64,000 bases of DNA from Mycolicibacterium austroafricanum (GCF_902705885.1 NZ_CACSIP010000056.1:181050-245049), one strand, 5' to 3'. Positions 54,085 through 63,929 are shown, numbered from the stretch's first letter. Notes: generated by a model from the letters alone, not told the origin. Program-made: numbers and translations.

Positions 54085-56106
54085 TCAGCCGTCCCGCTGA
54101 GACTCGCGCCGCGCCAGTTCGGCCAGCATCCGGTTGTAGGCCGCCAGGTCGGCGTCGTCATCCCGGTCGGCAGCACGGTCCAACCGCGTTGCGGTCCGCT
54201 GATCGCTGCGCCGCCACTGGATGAACAGCGCGATCAACACCACGACGAGCGGGACCTCTCCCGCAGCCCACGCGATACCGCCGCCGAGCCGCTGGTCACC
54301 GAGCAGGTCGGTGTGCCAGTCCAGCTGCAGCGACCGGTAGAAGTCCTCCCCGATCACCGACTTGGTGGCCATCAGGACCACCCCGAAGAACGCGTGCAAC
54401 GGCAGCGACGCGAACACCATCGCCAGCTTGCCGATGGGCGGTATCGGCCGCGGGGTCGGATCCACCCCGATCACGACCCAGTAGAACAGGTAGCCGCTGA
54501 GCAGGAAGTGCAGGTTCATCGCGACGTGGGCGCCGTGACTGTCGACGGCGGCGTCGAAGATCCCGCCGAAATACAGGCCGTAGAACCCGACGATGAACAG
54601 CGCCGTCGCAACGAACGGGTTGGTGAGCACGCGGGAGACTCCGGAATGCAGACCGGCGAGCAGCCACTCCCGCGGTCCCGGCGGCTCGCCGCGGCCGGCA
54701 GCGGGCAGCGCCCGCAACGCCAGCGTCATCGGTGCGCCGAGCACCAACAGGATCGGCACCAGCATCGACAGCAGCATGTGGGCGATCATGTGCATGCTGA
54801 ACATCGCCGGCATGTACCGGCCGATCCCCGACGACGTCGTCACCAGCAGAAGCAGACAGCCGAGCAGCCACGCGACCGTCCGACCGGCCGGCCAAGCGTC
54901 CCCGCGGCGTCGCAACCTGGCCACGGCGGCGAGATACACCAGCGCGAAGACGATCGCCGCCGTGCCGAACAGCAGATCAAAACGCCAGTCGAACAGCACC
55001 CTGGCCACCGTCGGCGGGCCCGCCAGGTCATAGCCGATCTCGACCGTGGTGATCGACGGATTGAGGTCTCGCGGCGGTGGTGGCGGCGTCCGGCCCAGAG
55101 CGACCGCCACCCCGAACGTCAACCCGAAGACCATCGCCTCGACCAGCGCGAGGCGGATCAGCGGACCGCGCGCGCCAGGGTCCTTCCGAAGGGCGGCGAC
55201 ACCCTTGCGGCGCTGCCGCCACCCGAGGAAGCCGAGGGCACACAGTGCCGTGACCTTCGCCAGGATCAACAAGCCGTAGCCGCTGTGCACGAGGTCGCCG
55301 AGCCGCACCCGCACCAGCACGTTGATCACACCGCTGAGGGCCATCGCCACGAAACACCACAGAGCCACGACGGAGAATCGCCGCGCCGCCAGGTCGGCGT
55401 GCTCACCTCCCCGCAGCGCATGAACGAGCAAGGCCAGCAGGCCGCCGGCCCACAGCGCACCGGCGATGAGATGGATGAACAGGCTGTTGGTCGCCAGGTC
55501 GTGGGATCCACCCGACGACGAATGGCCGGTCAGCGCCAGCGGCAGCAGAGTCACCAGCGAACCGGCGAACAGCACCGGCGTCCATGACCACCGCAGCACC
55601 GGCGCGCTGAGCACCGTCACCGCCAGCGCGAGCAGGGCCGTCCAGCGCCACGCGCTCGCGATGTCGACAAGGTCGGCCACTGCCCAGATGTCGGTTGGGC
55701 TCAACCGCGTCGACAGCGGCTGACCGCTGACATCGGAGACGGTCAGCGGCACCAGCAGCACCGCGCAGACCGCCCAGATCCCCGAGGCCACCGTCCCGGT
55801 GCGCAGCGCGCGGTAACCCGCGGCGTCGAGCACGCCGTTGCGCTGCGGCGGCACCAGGAACGCGGCGAGCAGGAACGATCCGGTGGCGGCCACCGCGGCG
55901 ATCTCCCCCGCCGCCCGGACGAACGGCAGCCCGTAGCTGGTCACCGGACCCGGGTCGGGCAGCCCTGTCGCGGTCAGCGCTTCCGCCACCGAGAGGGCGG
56001 ACAGGCCCGCCGCGGTCAGCCCGGCCAGCAGCGCCACCACGTACAACGCCGCCCACGCCGGCGCGCTGCGCACTCCGGTGATGGGCGGGGCGCCCGACGA
56101 TGTCAT
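54085..56106 (-). CDS. CopD-CtaG fusion membrane protein
   Basis: Protein of 673 residues with about 15 membrane helices. The N-terminal half contains a CopD-type domain (LFIHLIAGALWAGGLLALLVHAL, with the conserved His). The C-terminal half is a CtaG/Caa3-type domain (MFSMHMIAHMLLSMLVPILLVLGAP, MNLHFLLSGYLFYWVVIGVDP), rich in His and Met copper ligands. It probably supplies copper to cytochrome oxidase. A cytosolic tail of charged residues ends the protein. It lies 34 bp upstream of, and in the same direction as, nothing closer than ssb; the plsB stop precedes it by 34 bp. Confidence 0.87.
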   Translation of the reverse strand: MTSSGAPPITGVRSAPAWAALYVVALLAGLTAAGLSALSVAEALTATGLPDPGPVTSYGLPFVRAAGEIAAVAATGSFLLAAFLVPPQRNGVLDAAGYRALRTGTVASGIWAVCAVLLVPLTVSDVSGQPLSTRLSPTDIWAVADLVDIASAWRWTALLALAVTVLSAPVLRWSWTPVLFAGSLVTLLPLALTGHSSSGGSHDLATNSLFIHLIAGALWAGGLLALLVHALRGGEHADLAARRFSVVALWCFVAMALSGVINVLVRVRLGDLVHSGYGLLILAKVTALCALGFLGWRQRRKGVAALRKDPGARGPLIRLALVEAMVFGLTFGVAVALGRTPPPPPRDLNPSITTVEIGYDLAGPPTVARVLFDWRFDLLFGTAAIVFALVYLAAVARLRRRGDAWPAGRTVAWLLGCLLLLVTTSSGIGRYMPAMFSMHMIAHMLLSMLVPILLVLGAPMTLALRALPAAGRGEPPGPREWLLAGLHSGVSRVLTNPFVATALFIVGFYGLYFGGIFDAAVDSHGAHVAMNLHFLLSGYLFYWVVIGVDPTPRPIPPIGKLAMVFASLPLHAFFGVVLMATKSVIGEDFYRSLQLDWHTDLLGDQRLGGGIAWAAGEVPLVVVLIALFIQWRRSDQRTATRLDRAADRDDDADLAAYNRMLAELARRESQRDG

Positions 56107-56140
56107 GCGCCAAGGGTATGACCCCGCCGCGCGGGGCCTG

Positions 56141-58492
56141 CTAGACAGGCTCGTTGCTGCGCATCCCGCGGCGGTTGCGTTCGCGGACGAAGAACTGATC
56201 GCGCGAGATGCTGTCGACCGTTTCCATGTCCTCGAGGATCCCGCGGAGCTCGTCGCGGAAGGCCTTTCGCCGATCGGCCAGGTCTGCCGCCGGCTCCAGC
56301 AGATGCTGGTCGACGGCGACCTGGCGCGCGGTGGTGAACAACAGCGCCGACACCGACTCGGCGCTGCGGACCACCCCCTGTGCCACGTACTGCTGCCCCA
56401 GCCCCAGCGCCTTGGCGGTCAGCTCCTTCTCGGTGATCTCCGCGGGCGCGTCGATCAGAACGTCGGCGACGATGCGGTAGGCCTCGAAGAACGGGCGCAG
56501 CAGCGGCCCGGCGATCGCCGGGCGTTTGGCCCGCAGCAGCGCGTCGATCCGCTCTCCCCCGGCGTCGACGTCGTCCTCCCAGTCCACATGCCACGACATC
56601 TCCTGGACGACGTGTTCGCGGAAGCCCGCGGAGTCGGCGAAGTAGAAGTCGAACTTCAGCAGATCTCGCAGCCTCGTCACCTGCGACCAGAAAGTTTCCA
56701 GGCGGTCGGAATCCGCGCGAGCGGCATGGGCCAGTGACAGTTCGACCAACGACGTCTCCAGGAACGCGTCGATCAGCGAGTTGCGGTAGAACGCGGCCTC
56801 GTGTTCGTCCTGCGGCGCGATGTGCCACACGGGTTCTCGCCCGCCGTCGATCCGGGTCACCGGGTGTCCGTTGGACAGTGCGTCGACCGCCGCGCGAACG
56901 CCGTCGGGGGTGCGCAGCCGCAGCGCGCTGTTGGTCATCGGGGTCTGTTTGCGCTCGAGGTAGTCCAGCGAGTCCTGCAGAGTGTGATGCAACTGGTCCA
57001 GCGTCAGCGCGATACCCCGGGTGCTCAGCAGCAACGCCGACACCAGAGCGGTGGCGTTGACGGGCGTGACCTGGAGGATCCGAAACGCGACCTCGAACGC
57101 CATCTTCTGCAGCGCAAGGCGTTTGGCGTCCTCGTCACTGGTCATCGGGCCGTGGGGCTCACCGAGGTATTCGCGCATCGAGACGGCTTCGGGGAACCGC
57201 ACGTAGATCTTGCCGTAGTTGCGCTCGCCCTGCGCCTTGATGAAGTTGTACAGCCACGACAGACCCTCGGGGGTCTTCTCCCCACCCCGCGCGTATGCCG
57301 CGTACTCGGCGGTTTCGTGCAGCTGGTCGAAGCTGATGGACACCGGTTGCAGCAGGATGTCGTCACTGCGACCGTCCAGATAAGCGTCAGCGACGTAGGC
57401 CAGCAGACCGAGCTTGGGCGGCAACATCTTTCCGGTGCGCGACCGGGTGCCCTCGATCGACCAGCTGAGGTTGAACCGCTTCTCCACTATGTAACCGACG
57501 AACTGACGCAGCACATATTTGTACAGCGGGTCGTCGAGTTTGCGGCGGATGAAGATGACGCCCGAGCGTCGCATCAGCGGACCCATCGCGCCGAACGACA
57601 GGTTGATGCCGGCGAAGGTGTGCACGGGCGGCAGCCGGTTCTCCTGCATCGCGACTGGCACGATTGCGCCGTCGAGATAGGACCGGTGCGAGAACAGCAG
57701 CACCGCGGGGTGGGACTCGAGAGCGTGTCGCATCGATTCGACCTCGAGGCGGTCGTAGTCGATGTTGGGATCGAAGCCTCTGCTGAAGATCGCGCGTCCC
57801 AGCGACGGGATCAGGTCGACGGAGAACCGGCTCCACCCGGTGCCGAGTTCGTCGAGCATCTCGCCCGCCTTCTCGACGGTCGCGCCGGGAATCTTCGCCA
57901 GGCCCTCACGGAACCGCGCCGACGCCAACATCTCTGGCTTCACCAATCGGGGCGACTTGTACTCGGGACCGAGCAGGCGAAGCTCGACGCGTTCGATCGC
58001 GAGGATTGCCCGGCGGATGACGAATCGGGCGAATTCCCTGGGGTTCTCGGCGACGGTCGTCTCACTCCACTGCTGGTGCAGCTCGGACACCTTCGCGGGT
58101 TCACCTGCAACCACCCGGGCACGCGCCGGATCCCGCTTCAGGATTCGGCGCTGCAGCAGCTGCGGCGGGCAATAGGTGTCGCGGCCCGAAAGCAGGGCCA
58201 CCACCTTGGATCGCGTCGGCAACCCACCCGGGACCCAGAACACCCGCACCGGCACGACGGAGCGGTCACCGTCGGCCTCGAGCAACTCGACGAGACCGGC
58301 GAGCACGCCCGGCGGCGGGTCGTCGTCGGCCGGCAGCTTGAGCACCGCGATGTTCGATTCGGGGTGCTCGCGCCGCTGGTGCTGCAGCCAGTCGTTGAGC
58401 AGCTCTTCCTCGGCAGGCGACGATACCGACGCGAGGACCAGAGCATCGTCGGTGGCGGTGAAGGCCGCCATGTCTTCGATGTGCGGCTTCAT
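56141..58492 (-). CDS. plsB: Glycerol-3-phosphate 1-O-acyltransferase (PlsB)
   Basis: Acyltransferase of 783 residues. Motif I is FSHRSYLDGAIVP (HxxxxD), motif II lies in GVIFIRRKLDD, motif III is SIEGTRSRTGKMLPPKLGLL, and motif IV follows in VSISFDQL. The N-terminal ~250 residues and C-terminal helical part are typical of the long bacterial PlsB. It makes lysophosphatidate at the membrane. ATGA overlap with plsC. Confidence 0.94.
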   Translation of the reverse strand: MKPHIEDMAAFTATDDALVLASVSSPAEEELLNDWLQHQRREHPESNIAVLKLPADDDPPPGVLAGLVELLEADGDRSVVPVRVFWVPGGLPTRSKVVALLSGRDTYCPPQLLQRRILKRDPARARVVAGEPAKVSELHQQWSETTVAENPREFARFVIRRAILAIERVELRLLGPEYKSPRLVKPEMLASARFREGLAKIPGATVEKAGEMLDELGTGWSRFSVDLIPSLGRAIFSRGFDPNIDYDRLEVESMRHALESHPAVLLFSHRSYLDGAIVPVAMQENRLPPVHTFAGINLSFGAMGPLMRRSGVIFIRRKLDDPLYKYVLRQFVGYIVEKRFNLSWSIEGTRSRTGKMLPPKLGLLAYVADAYLDGRSDDILLQPVSISFDQLHETAEYAAYARGGEKTPEGLSWLYNFIKAQGERNYGKIYVRFPEAVSMREYLGEPHGPMTSDEDAKRLALQKMAFEVAFRILQVTPVNATALVSALLLSTRGIALTLDQLHHTLQDSLDYLERKQTPMTNSALRLRTPDGVRAAVDALSNGHPVTRIDGGREPVWHIAPQDEHEAAFYRNSLIDAFLETSLVELSLAHAARADSDRLETFWSQVTRLRDLLKFDFYFADSAGFREHVVQEMSWHVDWEDDVDAGGERIDALLRAKRPAIAGPLLRPFFEAYRIVADVLIDAPAEITEKELTAKALGLGQQYVAQGVVRSAESVSALLFTTARQVAVDQHLLEPAADLADRRKAFRDELRGILEDMETVDSISRDQFFVRERNRRGMRSNEPV

Positions 58493-60144
58493 GGCCGTCC
58501 CTTGCCGGTTCGCTTGGTGGCGCTCTTGGCGGGCGCCTTCTTCGCGGGCGCCTTCTTGGCAGCTGCCTTCTTGCCAGCTGCCTTCTTGGCGGGCGCCTTC
58601 TTCGTGGCGGCCTTGGCCGGCGCTTTCTTGGCCGGGGCTTTCTTGCGCTTGTAGAGGTCGGGAACGGGCACCTCGTCGTGCGGCCAGTTCCTGAGCGTGT
58701 CCATGTAGAGCTCACGTACCTCGGCGATGCGCTCTGTCAGGTTCTCGTGGGTCCAGTCGTCAACCGGAATCGGCGGATACACAACAACATCGACGGTTCC
58801 GGGGTTGAAGGTGCTGGAATCGCGGGCGGCGATCACCTCGGCGTTGCGGATCACGATCGGCACGATCGGGATGCCCACCGACATCGCGATCCGGAACGCG
58901 CCCTTCTTGAACTCGCCGACCTCTGTGGTGTCCAGCCGGGTGCCCTCGGGCGCGATCAGGATGGACAGGCCTTTGCGTGCGAGGTCCTCGACCTTCTTGA
59001 GACCTTCGACCGCCTTCGCCGGGTCGTCGCGGTCGATGAACGCCGCATCCATGATCTTGCCCATGGTGCCGACGATCGGATCTTTCTCGAGTTCCTTCTT
59101 GCCCACCGAGGTGAAGTTGTCGCTGACCAGCCGCCCGGCGATCAGCGGGTCCGCCTGGTTGCGGTGGTTGAAGATGAACACGGCGGGCCGTTGCGCGGTC
59201 AGGTTCTCCCTGCCGAGCACCTGCAGGTTGATGCCGATGGTGTTCAGCAGGGTGCGCCCGAACATCGAGGTGAAGAAGTTGACACCGGTACGCCGGTTGC
59301 GGGTGAGCAACCCGATGCCGACCGCTCCGGCGGCGATCGGCATCATCGACGCGATCCCGGCAGCGGTGCGCAGCTGGGACAGCGGGCTGGTGCCGCTGCG
59401 GCTGCTGAACCGCAACACCGGCCACCCGCGTTTGGCGGCGACGGCGGCCATCTTGCCCGCCGGGTTGGTCGGACGGGGGTTGCCGACCAGGTACATCAAC
59501 GCGACGTCCTCGTCGCCGTCTGCGTAGAAGTAGCTCTTCGACAGATCCACGCCGTTCGCACCGGCGAACTCCTGCACCGCCCTGGCCTTGCCCGGACCCC
59601 AGATGATCGGCCGCTTCACCTCACCGGTGATCAGGCCATTGTCGTCGGTCTCGAACTTGTTGCTCAACACGTTGTTGATACCGAGGAACCGTGCCACCGG
59701 CTCGACCTGCACCGTCAGCGCCGACGAGCTGAGCACGACGGTGTGGCCGCGGTCCATGTGTGCACGCACCAGCTCACGCATCTCCGGATAGATCCGGCTG
59801 ACGATTTTCTGCACGAACAGCCGTTCGGCCAGTTCGTCGATGTCGTCGACCGAATTGCCGCGCAACATCCGCGCGCCCTTGCCGATGAGGTCCTCGAACT
59901 CCGAACGGCCCAGCTGGTGGTTGAGACCGGCCTGCACCATGCCGATGAACTCACCGACCGACATCTGGCGGCGCCGCAGCCGATCCTGCGTCATCACGAC
60001 GCCGGTGAACCCTGCCACGAGCGTGCCGTCGAGGTCGAAGAACGCGCCGACCTCCGGTCCGGGCCGGCTTGCGTGGATCTCGGCGACCGACCCCGGCAGA
60101 CGCATCTGACCGTCAGCTGATGTGCCCGATACTCCCGATGTCAT
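58489..60144 (-). CDS. plsC: HAD-1-acylglycerol-3-phosphate acyltransferase fusion (PlsC) with Lys/Ala tail
   Basis: Protein of 551 residues with two domains. Residues 35-250 are a HAD-IB phosphatase-like domain with FFDLDGTLVAGF (catalytic Asp) and YADGDEDVALM. Residues 290-490 are a PlsC domain with FNHRNQADPLIAG (HxxxxD type, N-H-R-N-Q-A-D) and APEGTRLDTTEV. After VPDLYKRK it ends in about 45 residues made of KKAPAK/KAAAK repeats. The HAD-PlsC order is known from M. tuberculosis Rv2483c. Both neighbours overlap by 4 bp. Confidence 0.92.
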   Translation of the reverse strand: MTSGVSGTSADGQMRLPGSVAEIHASRPGPEVGAFFDLDGTLVAGFTGVVMTQDRLRRRQMSVGEFIGMVQAGLNHQLGRSEFEDLIGKGARMLRGNSVDDIDELAERLFVQKIVSRIYPEMRELVRAHMDRGHTVVLSSSALTVQVEPVARFLGINNVLSNKFETDDNGLITGEVKRPIIWGPGKARAVQEFAGANGVDLSKSYFYADGDEDVALMYLVGNPRPTNPAGKMAAVAAKRGWPVLRFSSRSGTSPLSQLRTAAGIASMMPIAAGAVGIGLLTRNRRTGVNFFTSMFGRTLLNTIGINLQVLGRENLTAQRPAVFIFNHRNQADPLIAGRLVSDNFTSVGKKELEKDPIVGTMGKIMDAAFIDRDDPAKAVEGLKKVEDLARKGLSILIAPEGTRLDTTEVGEFKKGAFRIAMSVGIPIVPIVIRNAEVIAARDSSTFNPGTVDVVVYPPIPVDDWTHENLTERIAEVRELYMDTLRNWPHDEVPVPDLYKRKKAPAKKAPAKAATKKAPAKKAAGKKAAAKKAPAKKAPAKSATKRTGKGRP

Positions 60145-61616
60145 TGTGTGGCACTTCCGTTGCGTGAGAAGGGAATGGACTCTTGCTGGAACGTCACCGG
60201 CGTCGCGCGACCGTCACCGCCGAGGGCGAGGACTTCGTCAAAACCGGCGAGCAGACAATCGGCCAGCAGTTGAGGGTCGGTGATCGATGCCTTGTCATAA
60301 CGCAGGGTGACCGTGCAGTAGCCGGACCGCGAGATCAACACCACCATCATCGCCACGCCGGGCAACGGCCCAAGTCCGTACTGCCGCAACACCTTCGCAC
60401 CGGCGATGAAGGTGTCACCCGCGTAGACGGGTACGTTGCTGGCCTGCACATCGGAGTTCACAATCGATCCGGCGATCGATTCCAGCACGGTGTCCGGCAA
60501 CAGGCTCACGACGGGAGCGATCGCTCCGACCATGTCGAGGGCCCGCTCGTCTCGTTTGCTGGTCATCTGCGAGCGGATGTTCTTGATGCGCACCGCGGGG
60601 TCGGACAAGCCGATCGGCGCCGCGAGGTTGACCCCCGCGAACCTGTTGCCCCCCGCCGGATCTGCATCGGAGCGCAGGTTGACTGGGACGGCCATCGGCA
60701 GCGTCTCGACAGGAACCCCCTTGGCCTGGTGGTAGAGCCGCAGTGCGCCGCACAACCCGGCGAGATAGGCGTCGTTGATCGACCCACCGGCGGCTTTTGC
60801 TGCCCGATGCAGATCCCCGAACTCGATATCGATGGCCTCGCTGCGCGACGACAGGCTGCGGCGACGCAGCAACGGCGACGGATCGGCAACCGGGCCCATC
60901 ACCCGGGCGCCGGACATGGCGTAATCGATCACACTGCCCAGGCGGCGCACCGGATCACGCACCACATGGCCCACTGTCAGCGCGGCTCCGAAAACGACGT
61001 CGCGCACACCGCCGACGATGGTGCCGGGCAGCCGGTTGACCCCTTGCCGCATCAGGTCGTTGGGCGACAAGTCGGACGGGATCGGCAGCGGCGGGGTGTC
61101 CTGCGGAGGCGGGTCACGCTCGAGGTCGTACAGGTTGGCGAACATCTCGACTCCGCCGACACCGTCGGTCACCGCGTGGCTCAGATGCACCATCAGGGCC
61201 GACTGTGCGTTCTGCACTCCCTCGATCAGGGTGGCCGTCCACAACGGTCGTGAGATGTCGAGCGGGGACTGCGCGGCGACCTCGACGATATCCATCACCT
61301 GGCGAAGCGTGCCCGGTTCCGGGACCCGTACCCGGCGGACGTGGAAGTCGAGGTTGAAGTCCGGGTCCACAACCCAGCGGGGGGCTGCGGTCGGCAACGT
61401 CGGCGTCACGACCTTCTGTCGCAGCCGCAGCACCTTGCGTGAGGCGTTCTCGAAACGGCGGCGGAACAGGTCCCAGTCCGGTGTGGTGTCGAGCAGTTCC
61501 AGCGTGATGATGCCTGATCGGGTGCGCGGGTTCGCTTCCCCGCGATGCAGGAGCTGGTCGAGCGGGCTGAGTTCCTCCGGGAGGCCGGCCGCATCCAGTT
61601 CCGGCGCGTTGCTCAT
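60141..61616 (-). CDS. WS/DGAT-type wax ester/diacylglycerol acyltransferase
   Basis: Protein of 491 residues. The condensing-type active-site motif HHxxxDG appears as SHAVTDG (residues 146-152), so the first His is Ser. Other WS/DGAT blocks: SPLDISRPLWTATLIEG, NDAYLAGLCGALRLY, VNLRSDADPAGGNRF, SNVPVYAGDTFIAGAKV and GLGPLPGVAMMVVLISRSG. It may use acyl-CoA to make triacylglycerol or wax esters. ATG 61616 lies directly after two GTG codons; the family start is near here. First gene of the operon WS/DGAT-plsC-plsB. Confidence 0.89.
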   Translation of the reverse strand: MSNAPELDAAGLPEELSPLDQLLHRGEANPRTRSGIITLELLDTTPDWDLFRRRFENASRKVLRLRQKVVTPTLPTAAPRWVVDPDFNLDFHVRRVRVPEPGTLRQVMDIVEVAAQSPLDISRPLWTATLIEGVQNAQSALMVHLSHAVTDGVGGVEMFANLYDLERDPPPQDTPPLPIPSDLSPNDLMRQGVNRLPGTIVGGVRDVVFGAALTVGHVVRDPVRRLGSVIDYAMSGARVMGPVADPSPLLRRRSLSSRSEAIDIEFGDLHRAAKAAGGSINDAYLAGLCGALRLYHQAKGVPVETLPMAVPVNLRSDADPAGGNRFAGVNLAAPIGLSDPAVRIKNIRSQMTSKRDERALDMVGAIAPVVSLLPDTVLESIAGSIVNSDVQASNVPVYAGDTFIAGAKVLRQYGLGPLPGVAMMVVLISRSGYCTVTLRYDKASITDPQLLADCLLAGFDEVLALGGDGRATPVTFQQESIPFSRNGSATQ

Positions 61617-61714
61617 GCGCACCACGCTAGTCGGCCATCTCCAGACGCGGTGCGGCTTTTGTCGGCGTCGCGTTCGCGATCACATTCGGCGCATTCGATA
61701 GACTCCTCGACGTT

Positions 61715-61791
61715 GCCTCCGTAGCTCAGTCGGATAGAGCAAGGGCCTTCTAATCCCTAGGTCGCAGGTTCGATTCCTGCCGGGGGCGCCA
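61715..61791 (+). tRNA. tRNA-Arg (anticodon TCT)
   Basis: Cloverleaf with acceptor GCCTCCG/CGGGGGC (one G-U pair), D-arm GCTCAGTCGGATAGAGC, anticodon loop CTTCTAA (TCT), T-arm GCAGGTTCGATTCCTGC, discriminator G and encoded CCA (61789-61791). Confidence 0.96.
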
Positions 61792-61800
61792 AAGGGTGCC

Positions 61801-61820
61801 GACGGGAGGGGCGCCCGTTT
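61801..61820 (+). terminator. Weak hairpin after tRNA-Arg
   Basis: ACGGG (61802-61806) can pair with CCCGT (61814-61818) around a 7-nt loop, followed by TTC. The stem is only 5 bp long and could be a terminator of the tRNA or of the convergent sugar-dehydrogenase gene. Confidence 0.3.
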
Positions 61821-61822
61821 CG

Positions 61823-62911
61823 TCAACCGCCCGTCAGCGCGTCCGGTTGGACGCTGACGATTCGATCGTCGCCCTCCTGCGGGTCGCCCCGGCCGTCACG
61901 ATTACTGGTGGTGAACCACAGTGCGCCGTCGGGCGCCGCGACTACCGTCCGTAGCCGCCCGTACTGCTCGACGAAGTGGCCGACGGGCTCACCGAGCGCT
62001 CCGTCGGCGCTGATCGGTACCTGCCACAGCCGCTCACCGCGCAGGGCCGCCACCCACAGCGAGCCCGCGGCGTAGGCCAACCCAGACGGCGACGCCTCAC
62101 CGGTCCCCCACTGGACCTGCGGGTCGATGAGCCCGGGGATACCCGCCCGTCCCTCCGCTTCGGGCCAGCCGTAGTTTCCGTCCGGTTCGATCAGGTTGAC
62201 CTCGTCCCAGGTGTTGGCGCCGTACTCGGTGGCCCACATTCGGCCCTGCGCGTCCCAGGCCAGCCCCTGCACGTTGCGATGCCCGTAGGACCACACCGGC
62301 GACGCCGGATCCGGGTTGTCCACCGGGATCGAGCCGTCGGGGTCGATCCGCAGTATCTTGCCGCCCAGCGACGACTTGTCTTGTGCCAAGCCGGAATTGC
62401 CCGCGTCACCGGTGGTCACGTAGAGCTTCCCGTCTGGGCCGAAGACGATGCGTCCCCCGTCGTGGATCCTCGCCGCCGGAATCCCGGTCAGGATCGGCCG
62501 CTGATCGGTCAGCGTGTTCCCGTCGAAGCGGGTGGCCACGACACGGTTGTCGGCGTCGGCGGTGAAGTAGGCGAACACCGTCTGGTCCTGGGCGAAGTCC
62601 GGCGAGACCGCCAATCCGAGCAGGCCGGCTTCACCGCGGGGCACCACACCGGTGACGTTGCCGATCTCGCGCAGTTGGCCGGGCGCAGTCAGGTGTTTGA
62701 CGGCGCCGGTGTCCCGTTCGGCGATCAACGCGGTTCCGTCGGGAAGAAACGTGACCCCCCACGGCACGGTGAGTCCGGTGGCGATGTCTTGCGTGCTGAC
62801 CGCGGTGCTTTGTACCTCGCGGGAACTCGAGTCGCCCGGTGAGCATCCGGCGATCAACGCAACGACCACGGCCGCCACCCACCATGCGTGTCGTCGACCG
62901 GGACCAATCAT
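61823..62911 (-). CDS. PQQ-type glucose/sorbosone dehydrogenase-like lipoprotein
   Basis: Exported lipoprotein of 362 residues. Signal peptide and lipobox are clear (RRHAWWVAAVVVALIAGC; Cys near residue 24). The mature part is a six-bladed beta-propeller of the soluble glucose dehydrogenase/HHIP family: GLTVPWGVTFLPDGTALIAERD, the region GLLGLAVSPDFAQD, RIHDGGRIVFGPDGKLYVTTGDAG with the catalytic-site His, and SYGHRNVQGLAWD. The sugar substrate is not known. ATG 62911 is chosen from the signal peptide. It diverges from the hydrolase gene. Confidence 0.87.
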   Translation of the reverse strand: MIGPGRRHAWWVAAVVVALIAGCSPGDSSSREVQSTAVSTQDIATGLTVPWGVTFLPDGTALIAERDTGAVKHLTAPGQLREIGNVTGVVPRGEAGLLGLAVSPDFAQDQTVFAYFTADADNRVVATRFDGNTLTDQRPILTGIPAARIHDGGRIVFGPDGKLYVTTGDAGNSGLAQDKSSLGGKILRIDPDGSIPVDNPDPASPVWSYGHRNVQGLAWDAQGRMWATEYGANTWDEVNLIEPDGNYGWPEAEGRAGIPGLIDPQVQWGTGEASPSGLAYAAGSLWVAALRGERLWQVPISADGALGEPVGHFVEQYGRLRTVVAAPDGALWFTTSNRDGRGDPQEGDDRIVSVQPDALTGG

Positions 62912-63016
62912 TGTTCTCCAACGTAGCCACACGTCGTGCAGCTCGCCACGACCGAGATGCTTCGCGCGCAGCGAAACAATCGGCGGCCGACCAGCCACCG
63001 TGGAAGTGTCTGGGGC

Positions 63017-63752
63017 GTGGCTGTAGTCAACACTTCGCTTCGGCAGGAATCCGGCGGCGTGCAGTTCGACGCCGTACTGGTCCGTGACGACACCGTCGCT
63101 GCAGCGCCCACGGTGCTGGTGTTCCACGGGATGGAGGGCCGCAGCGACGCGCAACTGCAGTTCGCTTCTCGCTTGACCGAGTGGGGCTACCAGGCGATCG
63201 CGGTGGATCTCTTCGGCGAGGAAGTCAGCGGTGGCGGCCTCGGCAGCACCACCGCCGCGATGGCGGGCTACCTCGAGGACCGGGCCGCGCTTGGACAACG
63301 CCTCACCACGGTGCTAGACGCGCTGATGGCCGCACCCGAGGTGGACGCCGGACGCGTCGCGGCGATCGGCTTCTGCTTCGGCGGGCTGTGCGTCCTCGAT
63401 CTGGCTCGCGGCGGACACCCGCTGGCCGGGGTTTGCGAGTTTCCACGGCCTACTGACCCCACCTCCCGGCAACACCCCGCGCAATGTCACCGCCAAGGTG
63501 ATGGTGTTCCACGGGTGGGACGACCCCTACGCGCCTCCTGAGGACGTCGTCGCCCTGGGCCGGGAGTGCTCCGGCCGCGGGATCGACTGGCAGCTGAACG
63601 CGTACGGCAACACGATGCACGCGTTCATGGCGCCCTGGGCCGACGATCCGGAGCGCGGCATCCTGCACAGCGAGTCCGCGGCGCGCCGCGCATGGGCCTC
63701 GCTGGAATCCTTCCTCGACGAGAGCTTCCGTCAAGAGCCCCCAGCTCACTGA
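63017..63752 (+). pseudogene. Dienelactone-hydrolase-family gene with a +1 frameshift
   Basis: Alpha/beta-hydrolase of about 245 residues read in two frames. The first part (GTG 63017, VVNTSLRQESGGVQFDAVL) contains TVLVFHGMEGRSD and the nucleophile motif IGFCFGGLC (Cys). Around 63431-63437 one extra base shifts the frame: before it the reading is GHPLAGV, after it SFHGLLTPPPGNTPRNVTAK. The second part carries the Asp and His of the triad (HGWDDPYAP, NTMHAFMAPW). Removing one base restores a complete family member. A recent mutation and a sequencing error cannot be told apart here. Confidence 0.75.
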
Positions 63753-63910
63753 GTCCCGACAATGGCTGCGGGGAAAGTGATTCGACGCGTGAGCGGCGAT
63801 AGCGATCCGGCACCTCGTTGACGACGTCCTGCCCGGCGCGAAGATCCGACGCGCCCTCAAGTACAGATTCCTGCTGTGATGGCGGAGGCCTAGCAGTTTT
63901 TGTCGGACCT

Positions 63911-63926
63911 TCGAACTAGTATTCGA
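63911..63926 (+). promoter_or_regulatory. SOS (LexA) box
   Basis: TCGAAC-TAGT-ATTCGA matches the mycobacterial LexA consensus TCGAAC-N4-GTTCGA with one mismatch (A for G). It ends 3 bp before the ATG at 63930. DUF222/HNH genes of the 13E12 repeat family in M. tuberculosis are known to carry such boxes. Confidence 0.75.
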
Positions 63927-63929
63927 TGT

